In this document: in pieces, positions 53,778-64,000 of the stretch
How the letters are laid out: the number at the start of each line of letters is the position of its first letter
Position numbering within the stretch: position 1 is the stretch's first letter
Assembly (NCBI GenBank): GCA_948567375.1
Contig: OX419755.1
Coordinates: 60,151,945 to 60,215,944, forward strand
Source of the DNA: Lunularia cruciata
Lineage: Eukaryota; Streptophyta; Marchantiopsida; Lunulariales; Lunulariaceae
Direction: 5' to 3'
DNA: 64,000 bases
Notes under the pieces: generated by a model
Database searches by the model: none
Seen by the model: the letters and a program-made list of their open reading frames with translations, nothing else
What the model was told of the DNA's origin: nothing
Made by a program: the position numbers and the translations under genes

Positions 53778-55935
53778 TCCTAAGACAAAGGGAAAGAGAG
53801 GGACTCTAGCTTGATGGCCTGAGTTGGATTGGAGATTAGTCTTGGGGAGAGAAACAAGGGAAGTAGGAGAAGTCACCTCCTATCAAAGTGTGATTCTTCA
53901 AAAAAAGCCATTGAGGTGAGGAATTCATTTAGTGCACCAAAGCAAACCACCTATGTAATGATGTAGCAAGTGATGTTCTTTCAATAGATGTTTGCAAGAG
54001 AAGTGGTGAATTGGGCAAAGTGTTTACACAAGTGAGTAGGTAAGACTATTACTAGTTGGAGAATGAACATGCCATCCCATTAATTCATACTCTTTGTAGC
54101 CCATTTCTACTTTGGATTAAACCTACTCAGCTAGGAAGAGAGAGGAAGAATGGTGTTCCAATTTCATCCCAATTTATGAAGAGATGAGGATGGAGATGAG
54201 CAATATTAAATCAATGATTTTGTGAGGATGATGACCACTAAATCAAGAATGAGAAGGAGAAGATATTGTTGGTAGACATCCCAAGGGCAATAAAGAGAAG
54301 TAGACCTGAAGGAAGAATATCTCCACTATAGCCACAAAAGACAAGAAGGCTGAATCCAAAGCCAAAGATGGTGGTAGTGAAGGACCAGTCTTCAAATGAA
54401 AAACTGAAAGGAGAAGCCAAGTCAAGTGTGAGGACTCAAGAGAAGAAGAAGAGTTCACTTTGCAAAGTGGGGAGTCCAGCAGCAAGAGTGAAAGAGAACC
54501 CAAAGTTTAGCAATTAGTGGACAAAGTGGCTAGAGAAGAAGAACATGAATTCCATGAGGCAATCAATTGCATGGAAGAAGAGACAACCCTTGTCTAGAGT
54601 TACTTGCAAAAGAGTTAGAAGATGAACAAGCAAGAAAGATTGCTTTGGCATTCCCAAGGACAGCAAGATCAAAGAGAAGTGTGCAAGTTGTAGCTACAGG
54701 GCCGGGCAAAGTTGAAGAGGAAGGACACAACTCAGATGGAGTAACTTTGAAAGTATGAAGATCACATCTTTGGGACAAAGCACAAGCCAAAGAAGTGCCG
54801 ACCAAAGACAAAGACAAGGAAAATGATGAAGGAAGATACGTTGGAGTTGAATATCTATCAAATATCATTTGTCCTTTATTGGTGTAGCTACAGAAAAGAA
54901 AGAGGAGTTGAAGAAAGAGAATCCTAAATTGAAGGATGAACTAGAAGTAGGAAGGTTCTTGAGTGAAGAGACCTCAAAGTTGAGGAGTAAGTTTAACCTA
55001 AGGAGTGAAGGAAGCCAAAGAACTTTGGGTTGAGGCAGTTCTTTGGAAGAAGAGTTTTGAAAATTTGCATGAGAATTTCTTGAAGGAGCAGAAGGTGTCA
55101 TTTGAGAAGATGAAGGGTGAATTTGTTGATGCAAAGTTAGAAATTCTACACTTGAAAGCAATCAAAATTGTGATGGAGCAAGAGTTAGAGAGTCTGAGAA
55201 AGAGTGCAATGGAGAAGGATCAAGCCTAGCAACAATAGCTGATTGTTAGACATCAAGAGGAAAAAGATTGCAAGGTCTGATCAGAAGCATAGAAGCTCAA
55301 CTAGTCCAATATGTGGAAGAGAAAGAAGCACAAAAGGTGGAATGTGAGGATGAGTTAAAGATGTACCAAAATGAGTTGGAAGTAGAAAGAAGTAAGGAGA
55401 AGATAGTTCCAAGGAGAGAGTCGGATTCAATAGGAGCAATTGTGGTGGAGTTGAAGGCAATGCTGAGTATTGACACCATAGTTAAGTTGGAGGAGGCAAG
55501 ACTGCATTAATTGAAGTTGGTGCAGGAGACTAGGAAGATGAAAGCAAAGGAGGTCAACTTGAACAATCTTTTGATTTGCTTAAGAGGTTATGTAGATAGG
55601 AAGATGCTAGAGATAGGAAACAATGTGAGTCTCAAACTAGATTTAGTCAGATTAGACTTAGATAAACTTTGTAATGAGGTGAAAATAAATGCTAAGTGTA
55701 AATTTGTAGAAATAGGAGTGCAAGTGTCTTTGGGTGAGTTACCTAAGACATTAGAAGAGATTGGGTTAGCAAATGAGAATGTAAATAGATTAGCAAGGAC
55801 TTCAATTTCAGTTTAGACTGAAGAAATAATAGAAAAAGTAGAGGACTAAGTAGTATTATAGAGCCAAAAAAGAGCCAAAGAAGGAGAAGTGTTGGTAGAA
55901 GCCAAAGTCAAGATAGACCATGGATCAGAGTAGTA
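53778..55935 (+). pseudogene. U3-encoded coiled-coil ORF of X-f, first unit
   Basis: It continues the X-f LTR after G1; the N-terminal start lies at 43700-44010. It retains a decayed globular domain (TTYVM ... VNWAKC-like block near 53940-54025), the acidic linker and coiled coil, with open runs at 55005-55229, 55268-55510 and 55511-55816. The C-terminal tail ends TAG near 55934, matching the end of the other copies. Many stops are present. It is the oldest copy of this ORF in the window. Confidence 0.65.
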
Positions 55936-58180
55936 ACAACTTTGAGATATGAAGAGGTAAATAAGAAAAGGTGGTTTGTCATTTTGGATCTATAAGTTGG
56001 TAGAGTTATTATAGACTGGTATGTTATTAGATAACTATCAAGTGCTTTGCCTATTTAAAGGAGGCATTCATAGTTTGTTGTTGTTCAATGTTCATATTTT
56101 TGAAGTTGAGTAAAGCAAAGTGTTGTAACTTAGTGCTCATTATTTCAGCTTAATTCCAAGTATCAATCTTATGTGTGTGTTTATCAATGTTTGGATAATT
56201 TTAAAGTGAAAGTTAGTGAGCTTGTTGGATCTTGAATTCTATAGTGCTGATTTTCATTCTATGTGTTTGATCTTGAGTGAATAGCAATCAAAGCAATACT
56301 TTGACATATTTGTGAGCAATTGTAGTGTTGGTAGTATTTTGCAATTATGAGTGCAATGTTGGATTGATGAAAAGCAATTTTGATTGAGGAAGTTGTGCCT
56401 TCAATGGAAGGGTGGAACACAATTCCAAGGTGAAGTCATTTCATGGTGAAGTAGCCTTATTTAGGAAAATTGAATCATCACAATCAAAGTTTAATTGGAA
56501 AGAGATTGATGAATTGTGATTATGGGTGACATGTTATTGTGATGAGATTGTGATTTAATGCTTGTTACTCTCTTCTAGGTGTAGGATATATTAGAGTCAA
56601 ATATCTATCAAAGATTATTTGTCCTTTGTTGGTGCAACTATAGAAAAAGAAAGAGGAGTTGAAGAAAGAGCATGTTGAATTGAAAGATGAACTAGAAGTA
56701 GTAAGGTACTTTAGTGAAGAGACCTCAAAGTTGATTAAGTTAACCCAAGGAGAGAATGAAGCCAAAGAACTTTAAGTGGAGGTAGTTCTTTGGAAAAAGA
56801 GTTTTGATAACTTATAGGATAATTTCTTGAAGCACAATGACAAGTTGAAAGAGCAAGAGGCACCAATCAAGAAGATGAAGGGTGAATTTGCTAATGCAAA
56901 GTTAGAAATTATACACTTAAAGGCAATTGCTATTTTGATGGAACAAGAGCTAGAGAGTTTGAGAAAGAGTGCAATGGAGAAGGATCAAGCTTGGCAATGA
57001 GAGTTGACTATTAGACATCAAGAGGAAGAAAGCTTGCAGGGTCTGATCAGAAGCATAGAAGCTCAATTAGTCCATTATATGGAAGAGAAAGAAGCATAGA
57101 AGGTGGAACTTGAGGACAAGTTGAAGATGTATTGGAATGAGTTAGAAGCGGAAAGAAGTAAGGAGAAGATAGTTCCAATGAGTGAGCCATATTCAATAGG
57201 AGCAATTGTGGTGGAGTTGAAGGTGATGTTGAGTAATAATACCAAAGTTAAGTTGGACAAGGTGAGACTACATGAATTGAAGTTGTTGGTATAGGAGACT
57301 AGGAAGAGGTAGGAAAAGGAGGTTGACTTGAACAATCTTTTGATTTGCTTAAGAGATCATGTAGATAGGAAAATGTTGGAGTTAGGAGACAATGTGAGTC
57401 TCAGACTAGATTAGTCAGATAAGACTAAAGACTTCAATTCCAATTTAGTTTGAAGAAATAGTAGAGGAATTAGTAGTAGTAGTAGATAGAGCCAAAGAAG
57501 GAGAAGTGCTAGAAGGAACCTTTGGTTTAGAAGCCAAAATCAAGATAGACATCTTATTGGATTAGTAATAGTTTTGAGATATGAAGAGGTGGTTGTCATT
57601 TTGGATCTGCAGGTTGATAAAGTTGTTATAGACCGGTATGTTGTTAGATAACTATCAAGTGCTCTGCCTATTTAGAGGAGGCATTCACAATGTATTATGT
57701 TTAGTGTTCATATTTCTGAAGTTGAGTAAAGCAAAGTGTTGTAACTTAGTGCTCGTCATTTCAGCTTAATTGTGAGTATCAATCCTATGTATGTGTTTGT
57801 GTGTATTTGGAGAATTTTGAAGTGCAAGTTAGTGAGCTTGTTGGATGTTGTATTCTAAAATGTTGATTCTCATTTTGTGTGTATGATCCTGAATGAATAG
57901 CAATCAAAGCAATGCCTTGACAGATCTGAGAGATATTGTAGTGTTAGTAGTATTTTACAATTACAAGTGCAATGTAAGATTGATGCAAAGCAATTTTGAT
58001 TGAGGAAGTTGTGCCTTCAATAGAGGGGTGGAACCCAGTTCCAAGGCAAAGTCATTTTATGGTAGCCTTCTTTGGGAAAACTGAATCATCATAATCAAAG
58101 TTGAATTGAAAAGAGATTGATGAATTGTCATAATGGGTGACATGTTATTGTGACAAGACTATGATTCAATGCTTGTTACT
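54843..58180 (+). repeat. Internal tandem duplication in X-f (about 1.7 kb units)
   Basis: Unit 1 (about 54843-56580) and unit 2 (about 56586-58180) both run from the start of the coiled coil through the ORF end to the CTTGTTACTCTCTTC block near the LTR tail. The units have diverged by substitutions and indels, so the duplication is old. Unit 2 carries a second, more decayed coiled-coil ORF (about 56600-57560). Confidence 0.8.
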
Positions 58181-58340
58181 CTCTTCAGGGTGTTGTTTCT
58201 ACTTGAGGTACTAAAGACAAACTCAAGAAGAATTGATGTTTTACTTCATATTTGACTATTTTTGAACAATATCTTTGTGGGAATGAACTATTACTTGCTA
58301 ATTACTACAAAAGTGATACTTATTGGGTTGTCACATAGGC

Positions 58341-58581
58341 CCATGAAAGAATAATGGTGCACATAGATATTTTATTATGTTTGTTGCTAAGCACCAACCA
58401 TTGCTATGGTAGTAGATATGGAGAAGATAAGACTTCCTATACCATTGAACTCCATTCCAAGGGGATTTGAGGAGAGGTTGGATCTACAAGTACCCCAATC
58501 AAAATCAATCTACCATTTGACCTCTAAGAAGAAACCACATGCTTAGTCCCATGTAGAAAGATACCTAGTAGGAGTTTGAGA
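58341..58581 (+). other. Host sequence between X-f and the solo A-B unit
   Basis: This is the continuation of the sequence before 43304. No ORF or motif is recognised. Confidence 0.5.
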
Positions 58582-58585
58582 GACC

Positions 58586-59140
58586 TATCACGCCATTTGT
58601 AGTGTCGCATCTAGATGCTCAGACATTGGAGTTCTAGTGATAGCAATTAGAGTTATTTCAGAAGTTTCTCAGAGACTACTTTCCAACGGTCAGATTTTTT
58701 GTTTGGAGTACTGACTTCACGGTGGGGCCCACTATCACTTTGCACCATTTGCACCGTCAAGTGTGCCATCAGCGGGACCATTAGGGTTCAAACCTTGCTC
58801 AAGTCTAGGGGGTATACTTTTCAAGTGCAGCTCTAGAGAGCTCACTTCTTTGATGTTGAGCCTTCGAGTTCTTGGCTATGGTGGATAGAGGCCGGCAAGC
58901 ATCACCTGGATTCTCTTAGCTAGAGTGGGTGTGGCTTGACTGTAATTAGTGCCCAGTTGTTGGCAGTTTATAGAGTGACAGATCAAGTACTGATTAGAGT
59001 TGAGTTGAGTTTAGAATGGTAAACAATCTGATTATTGTGGCACTTTAGAGTCTATGTATGACTTATGTGTGAGTTGTGCTTCTATAATGTATGATGTTGA
59101 TAGTGATGTATGTTGTGTAGCAATGTATATATGCACGACA
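58586..59140 (+). mobile_element. Solo A-B terminal unit of family G, TSD GACC
   Basis: The unit is 555 bp: TATCACGCC ... CTGATTATTGTGGCAC ... CACGACA, flanked by GACC at 58582-58585 and 59141-59144. It has A followed by B in the order of A2-B2, with no internal region. Recombination between A1 and A2 of a full element would leave exactly this. It shows more CpG decay than G1. Confidence 0.9.
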
Positions 59141-61013
59141 GACCATGCAAATGCTCAAAGACTGTTAGCAATGATGGCATGCAACCCAAGATCCCATACT
59201 TTTAGGAATAGTTTTGTATTGTAAGTACCAAGTATATCATTGGATGTTTTGGGGTGATGTCAAGGAGGAAGGTGCATTAAGCCCTTTTCATCAAGAAACC
59301 AAGTGCACATCTTTCATGTTTCTCCTACAACAAGCCAACATATGGGGTTGTTGCATAGGAAGGACTCTAGTGTTAGCCCATGTGGATGGTTTTATAAAAA
59401 CATGGGACTCTATCTTCAAGGACTAGCAAGAAAGAGATTAGACAAGACTCTACTAAAAATGCAAAAGGAGTTCTTTCCTTGGCCACATAAGGGGAAAAAA
59501 GAAGAAATAGCATTTAGAGGCGTGCCTAAGGTGTAATGACTTAGGAAAGAGCTATGTCATTGGGCAAAAATACCAATTTTGAGTGTGGAAAATGTTATCC
59601 AGAGGATGATATAGAAGAAGTGTAGGATGGAGAGGGGATGAAGAAGGAAGAATGGTTTTGGGATCCTTTAATTACCAAATATTTAGGGAAAGTCATCCAT
59701 GGGCTGACTTGTCAAGTGTGGGATTAATCTTCTATGGAAATTTATAATAAAGAAGAAGATAAGTAGTAATTAAAGCTAAAGTGGTGCTTTAACTATGCTA
59801 GGGGTTTGTAATCTAGTAGAGAGAATTTATGGCTAGGAGTCAATTGGCATTTATGGCAGTGGCACATGAAGGAGGTGGTAGTTACAAGTAGAGTATTATA
59901 AGAGATAAAAAAATTCTCTTAGGGTTAGGTTATTTGTATATAAGTGGGCTTGTGCCCTTAAGTAGGAGTTCTCATTTTCTTCAAGTGTAGTTTGATTGAA
60001 GGTTTGGCCGGTTGTAACCAATGGCTCTCTTATTGACCTATCTACCCATTAGTTCACTGATTTTAGAGGAGAATCCAAGTTAGATCATTAATTCATGTAG
60101 GCAGATTCAATTGCTCAAACATAATCATTGAGCCCATGGACTGAACTACTGCTAGTCATGGTGGTAAGAGTTAGCTTGTGTCCTTGGGATTGATAGTTCT
60201 TGCTTGATCAACCAAGAAATTCTCATTATAAAGAAAACATATTCTGCATATTCTTGTGATTTTTTATGAGTCCAATTTCAAGTTGAAAATCAATGCTCAT
60301 CACACCATTTTCTAAATTGTAGAGGTGCATTCTAGCAGTATGTTAGTGATTTGAGAGTGAGTGTATTACTCAGGCCAAAGGGTTCATAGGGGGATATAAT
60401 TACAAGCTATCTCTTGGGTTGAGTGTCCAAGGGTGAAACCAGTTCCTTGGTAGAGCTACAATTGCTACAACAATTCTTACTTCATCTGGCTCCAAACCAA
60501 GTGAGAGGCCAATCCTATATAGATTTTCCCAGTATTTTCTGATTCTTGTAGCATCTTGCACCCTCACTATAGGATTGGGCCAAATCATTGAAAATATATC
60601 CTATGGATGCTATGTTTGGATGTATAGCTAACATATCTCTTCCTTCTCTTGTAAGTTTGGGGTTGGGAAATGAAGCAAATTTAAGTATATCAATGGAGCA
60701 AAGTGAGGGAATTGGAGTATGATCTAGTTTGAAAATCCAAGAAGAATAAAGAAAGAGTTGCAAGATGACATCCTTATGCTAGATATGAGTGAGACATTTC
60801 CCAGTACCTTTGAGTTTGGAGAGGATATCAAGCAAGCATTTGAAGAAGGGAGTCTATTTCTTGATGATTCTCAACTTGTGTGAAAAATGTTACTATGGAT
60901 AAGTTTATTTGAAGCTAGAAAAGTACAAGAAGAAAAGGATTGAAAAATGCACGTATTGATCCAAAAGGAGTGAAAGATCCATGCCTTAAGAAAGAAGGGG
61001 TAAAAGGGTTGTG
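59141..61013 (+). other. Unassigned AT-rich stretch
   Basis: It contains only short open runs on both strands (for example 59303-59536 plus and 60400-60763 minus). None has a recognisable motif, and their codon content looks degenerate. It probably continues the old host sequence of 39537-43303. I see no RNA gene or repeat end before X-e starts at 61014. Confidence 0.45.
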
Positions 61014-61401
61014 TGTGGTGCCCACATTTTTTGTTTTTTTTCAAAATAAAGAAGAAGAAGTGTATAGAGAAGTCGGATTGTGCTTGTATGGCCGAAGAAG
61101 GCAAAGAAAAGAGTCTTCGGGATGAAACCCAAAGTAAAGTGACTTTGGGTCATAAGGCAAAGTACTCGGAAATGCCTTGTCAGCACACAACCCAAAGTAA
61201 GGAGTCTTTGTATCGAGGGGAGCTCAACCCAAGGCGAAGTTAGTCTAACAACCTTTTGTCGGGGCAAGAAATTCAAGAAAGGACCATTCAAAAACCGGCG
61301 GCCCATACGCGCAAAGTATGATTGACAGTGACAGGTGCATGCAGGATGTGTGATTTCTTGGTAGAAACTCGAAGTGAAGAAAGACAAAGAAAGCGCAACT
61401 C

Positions 61402-61408
61402 TATAAAA
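61402..61408 (+). promoter_or_regulatory. TATAAAA box near the start of the U3 ORF
   Basis: TATAAAA in CTCTATAAAAATTG also occurs at 27512-27518 and, on the minus strand, near 3256. It lies only about 20 bp before the conserved ATG (61429). A transcript started from it might therefore use a later ATG, or the box may be coincidental. Confidence 0.4.
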
Positions 61409-61428
61409 ATTGAACTCGCAACAACGCA

Positions 61429-63998
61429 ATGTTGAGTAATTTTCCTTCACCGTTGAGAAGTCATCTTGCAGGTGATTGCGGGAAGGGAAATAGAGTTGGA
61501 AACGCGCTAGTGTATAAGGGAGAAGTTGCAAGAGTGAAACCAAGAGATAGTGAGAAAACAGGAGAGATGGGAGGAGGAAAGAAGAACTCCAAATTTGTAG
61601 TGAGAAATCATGCAATTCGGAGGTTAGATGTGATTGCGAGGATCAAAGTCTTGAGCCGACTTCGGATCACCTTCTTGGTATGGAACTGGAACGTGAGTTT
61701 TCTAGGTTTCATGACAAAGATCATCGAGAGCAAGTGTCTCGATGGACCCGAGGAAGAAGGGAAGAGAGGAAATCCGGTTTGCTGGACAGAGTCAGATTGG
61801 AGACTGGAACTTGGGAAGGAAGCAGGCTTGGAGCAGGGGGCCACGTTCTTGGGGAAGGGAGAGATAGCCCAAGAAACCCAAGAGGTGAGAGATGCATTCT
61901 CATCAAAGCGGACAAAGAATGGGTAAAAAGTCAAGAGCTACAAAGACCCTATCAAGAGAGGAATTGTGAGTGCTCTGATGGCAATCCTGAAGCAAGAGAG
62001 AACAACCTATGTGATGAAACACCAAGCGGTGTTCTTTCACAAATTGTTTGCAGGAGAACCGATTAATTGGGTGAGGTTTTTCCATGGGAGAACGCAACAA
62101 ATGGTGTGGAATCTGTGGGATAAATTGCCTCCACACTACATCGTGCCGTTTGCAGCTCATTTCTACCTTGGGTTGAATTTGCTAAACTCAACAGAGCAAA
62201 CTTAGATGGTGTCGCATTTCCATCCCGATTTGAGAAAGGAGGTCGATGTAGAGGAGCAGCAGTACATCTTGCAAATCAGAAGCACCAACGAGTACTACAA
62301 GAAGATAGGGAAGAATGTGGAGATCAAAGTGAGTACTCCAAACTCAAAGAAGAGAAGTTGGCAGGGCGAAGCTGAAGACACAATGAAACCTCGAAAGACC
62401 AGGAGAGGAAACCCGAGGCGAGGCATGGTGGTGATTGAGTCGGAAGATGAAGATTATTTGGAAGGTGACGCCGAGCGCAAGACCAAAGACTCGGAACACA
62501 AGGAGGAGCCCGAGCTAACGCTACAGAGTGGAGATACGAGTAGTGACAGCGATGAGGGTGGAGAAATGACATCGGCGCCAGCTGCAGCAGAGGAAGAAGA
62601 AGAAGTGCAGGCAGAGATTGAGGCCGAGGACAGCACAAAGTTGGAAGATGAAGTACCTAATGCAGAAGAGAAGATTGCAGTTCAGAGGGGAGTCCACTTG
62701 AGACATAAGGCAAAGTACGATGCAAGTACTGTGAAAGAAGAAGCGATTGAAAGCTCAAGAAGCAAGGCGTCCGTTCCAATATGAAGCCTATAGAGAAGAA
62801 GGCGAGTATCAAATGAACAAGAAGTGCAAAGAGAAGTGGCTATGCAGAAGAAGTAACCCCGAGCGATGGAGTCGAGTACCTACGGGAGGTGGTGTGTCCT
62901 CTGTTGGTGAAGTTAGAGTACAAGAAGAAGGAGATGCAGTCAACTTGTCCAGAGGTAAAGACTGTCTTGCAGGTGTTATCAAGATTAGAAGAAGAGAACT
63001 CGAAGTTGAAGAAGAGTATAACCCAAGGTGAGGAGGAAAGGGAAGTACTGCGAGCGGAGGCAGTAGTGAGGACTCAGGTAATTGAAGCCCTGAAGAAAGA
63101 AGTGAGATATCAAGAAGATCTTGTTAAGAAGAGTGACATAGCAAGGGAAAGACAAGTAGCTGAATACAAGATCTTGAAGCAGCAGTTTGCTGATTCAAGA
63201 GTAGAAGTTATCCATGCTATGGCGAGAGTAGCAGCAAAGGATCAAGAGCTTGATAGAGTGATGGAGAGTGTAGAGGAGAAGAAGCAACTCTGGCAAAGAG
63301 AGTTGGTAGCACGGTATAGGGAAGAAGAGAGATTACAAGAGTTACTTCGTAATCAGGAGGAGAAGGTTGTACAAAAGGAGAAGGAGAAGGAGACGGTGAA
63401 AGCTGAGTTTGAAGTGGAATTGGCAAAGTAAAGGGAGGATTGGCTTGCAGATTGAGAGCGAGAGAGGAAGATGAGATTGGAGCTGTTGAAGGAGATAGTC
63501 CTCAGGATGAACATGATGTTGATTACAGAGGCCAGCGTTCAAATTGAAGAGATGAGGTTGCACGGGTTGAAGTTGTTGGTGCAAGAGACAAGGCAAAGAC
63601 AGGCAAAAGACACTGATTTGAATGCCTTGTTGATTAGTTTAAGAACTCATGTAGACATGAAGATCTTAGAAGTAGAAGACAATATTGCAATTAGATTAGA
63701 CTTAGTGAAAATAGAGATCAAAAAACTTTGGAAAGATGTTAGATCCAAACCCGAAGTAGATAACATAGGAGTGCAGATTCCTTTGGAGTTAGAGATGGAG
63801 ACAATGGAGAAGAGTGGGTTGAGAGATGAAGAGTTAGAAAGATTACCCACTAGTGCAATTTCAGATCAGGAAAGAGAATTGTTGGATCTGGTAGAAGAAG
63901 TAGAAGATGTGAAACCCGAGGAAAAAGTACTAGGAAGTAAGATTACTTTGGGTTTGGGTTTGAAAGCCAATGACAAAGTAGACATCGGATCGGAGTAG
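61429..63998 (+). pseudogene. U3-encoded coiled-coil ORF of family X, copy e
   Basis: This is the most readable copy. From ATG 61429 one frame runs to 62784 with stops at 61924 and 62203. A frameshift between 62785 and 62889 leads to a second frame that runs to the TAG at 63996-63998, with stops near 63429 and 63453. Domains: basic N-terminus, globular domain (61860-62330; VMKHQAVFFHK and a PHYIVPFAAHFYLGL block), acidic Glu/Asp-rich linker (62430-62700), then about 330 residues of coiled coil (62889-63800) and an acidic tail. Intact length would be about 850 residues. I know no homologous family. Confidence 0.72.
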
Positions 63999-64000
63999 TA

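Larger units (their letters stand above)
43309..58335 (+). mobile_element. Family X solo LTR (f), TSD TAGGC, split by G1
   Basis: It starts TGTGGTACTTG at 43309 and ends GGGTTGTCACA at 58335. TAGGC flanks it on both sides (43304-43308 and 58336-58340). G1 (44011-53773) interrupts it. When G1 and one ACGG are set aside, the two halves align continuously with the LTR at 16854-18259 across the junction. It is older and more diverged than the other X copies and contains an internal tandem duplication of about 1.7 kb (about 54843-56580 and 56586-58180). Confidence 0.92.
61014..64000 (+). mobile_element. Family X giant LTR, copy e (cut by window end)
   Basis: It starts TGTGGTGCCCACATTT at 61014 and is colinear with 27132-30842. 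The window ends just after the U3 ORF stop, so the promoter box, R-U5 tail and TGTCACA end are not visible. It is among the better preserved copies. Confidence 0.9.

Noticed and set aside
60400..60763. Minus-strand open stretches as a host gene
   Set aside because: They are short, overlapping in two frames, and without recognisable motifs; the context is decayed repeat DNA.
1..64000. tRNA, rRNA, small RNA genes or CRISPR arrays
   Set aside because: I scanned for tRNA-like ends, conserved rRNA blocks and spaced short repeats by eye and saw none. The tRNA-like matches are primer-binding sites.

Overview
The window is nuclear DNA of a plant or close plant relative (streptophyte). It consists of nested LTR retrotransposons in various stages of decay. 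I found no host gene, tRNA, rRNA, CRISPR array or bacterial signal. The lineage evidence is the elements themselves: a chromodomain Ty3/gypsy element primed by initiator-Met tRNA, a plant-type Ty3/gypsy element whose primer site matches plant tRNA-Asp, and a Ty3/gypsy element carrying a DNMT3-like methyltransferase. The sequence does not fix the species. A repeat-rich bryophyte, lycophyte, fern, gymnosperm or charophyte would all fit.

Three families account for most of the window; the names are mine. Family G is a Ty3/gypsy element of 9.76 kb. Its best copy, G1 (44011-53773, +), encodes gag, two zinc knuckles, protease, a cytosine-5 DNA methyltransferase, reverse transcriptase, RNase H, a DDE integrase and a C-terminal PHD finger. 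All of this lies in one reading frame of about 7.4 kb, broken only by four stop codons. Its ends are split direct repeats (A1 - internal - B1 - A2 - B2) instead of ordinary LTRs, flanked by a 4-bp target duplication. G2 (3648-19700, -), G3 (19956-21100, +) and a solo A-B repeat (58586-59140) are older relatives. Family X has giant LTRs of about 3.7 kb. Each LTR carries, in its U3 part, a long ORF for a protein with an N-terminal globular domain, an acidic stretch and a long coiled coil. Copies lie at 1-3647 (-), 11358-15060 (-), 16854-18259 (-, partial), 27132-30842 (+, solo, TSD CATAG), 43309-58335 (+, solo, TSD TAGGC, split by G1) and 61014-64000 (+). A relic of the X integrase region is at 15072-16853. 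Family Y is a chromodomain Ty3/gypsy element. Its most complete copy is Y-b (31347-38012, -); fragments occur at 21101-26720 and in the host copy Y-a (26721-39536, +).

Layout from left to right: X-a sits in the 3' repeat of G2; the G2 body follows, from PHD to gag on the minus strand; a composite X array interrupts the G2 5' leader; then come G2 leader and repeat A1, a G3 gag relic, a pile of Y LTRs and Y-d pol, and Y-a, which is interrupted by X-d and Y-b. Next are an unidentified decayed coiled-coil relic, X-f with G1 inside it, the solo A-B repeat, an unassigned stretch, and X-e running off the right edge.

G1 is the most interesting object. A retrotransposon that carries a DNA-methylation writer and a histone-reader-type finger on its integrase, has split terminal repeats, and appears to use stop-codon readthrough (UAG followed by CAGCCA, conserved in G2) would be an unusual self-epigenetic mobile system. 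Methyltransferase capture by retrotransposons is, to my knowledge, already reported in dinoflagellates and charophyte algae. The PHD finger, the split repeats on an integrase-type element and the readthrough site are what I would examine as possibly new.
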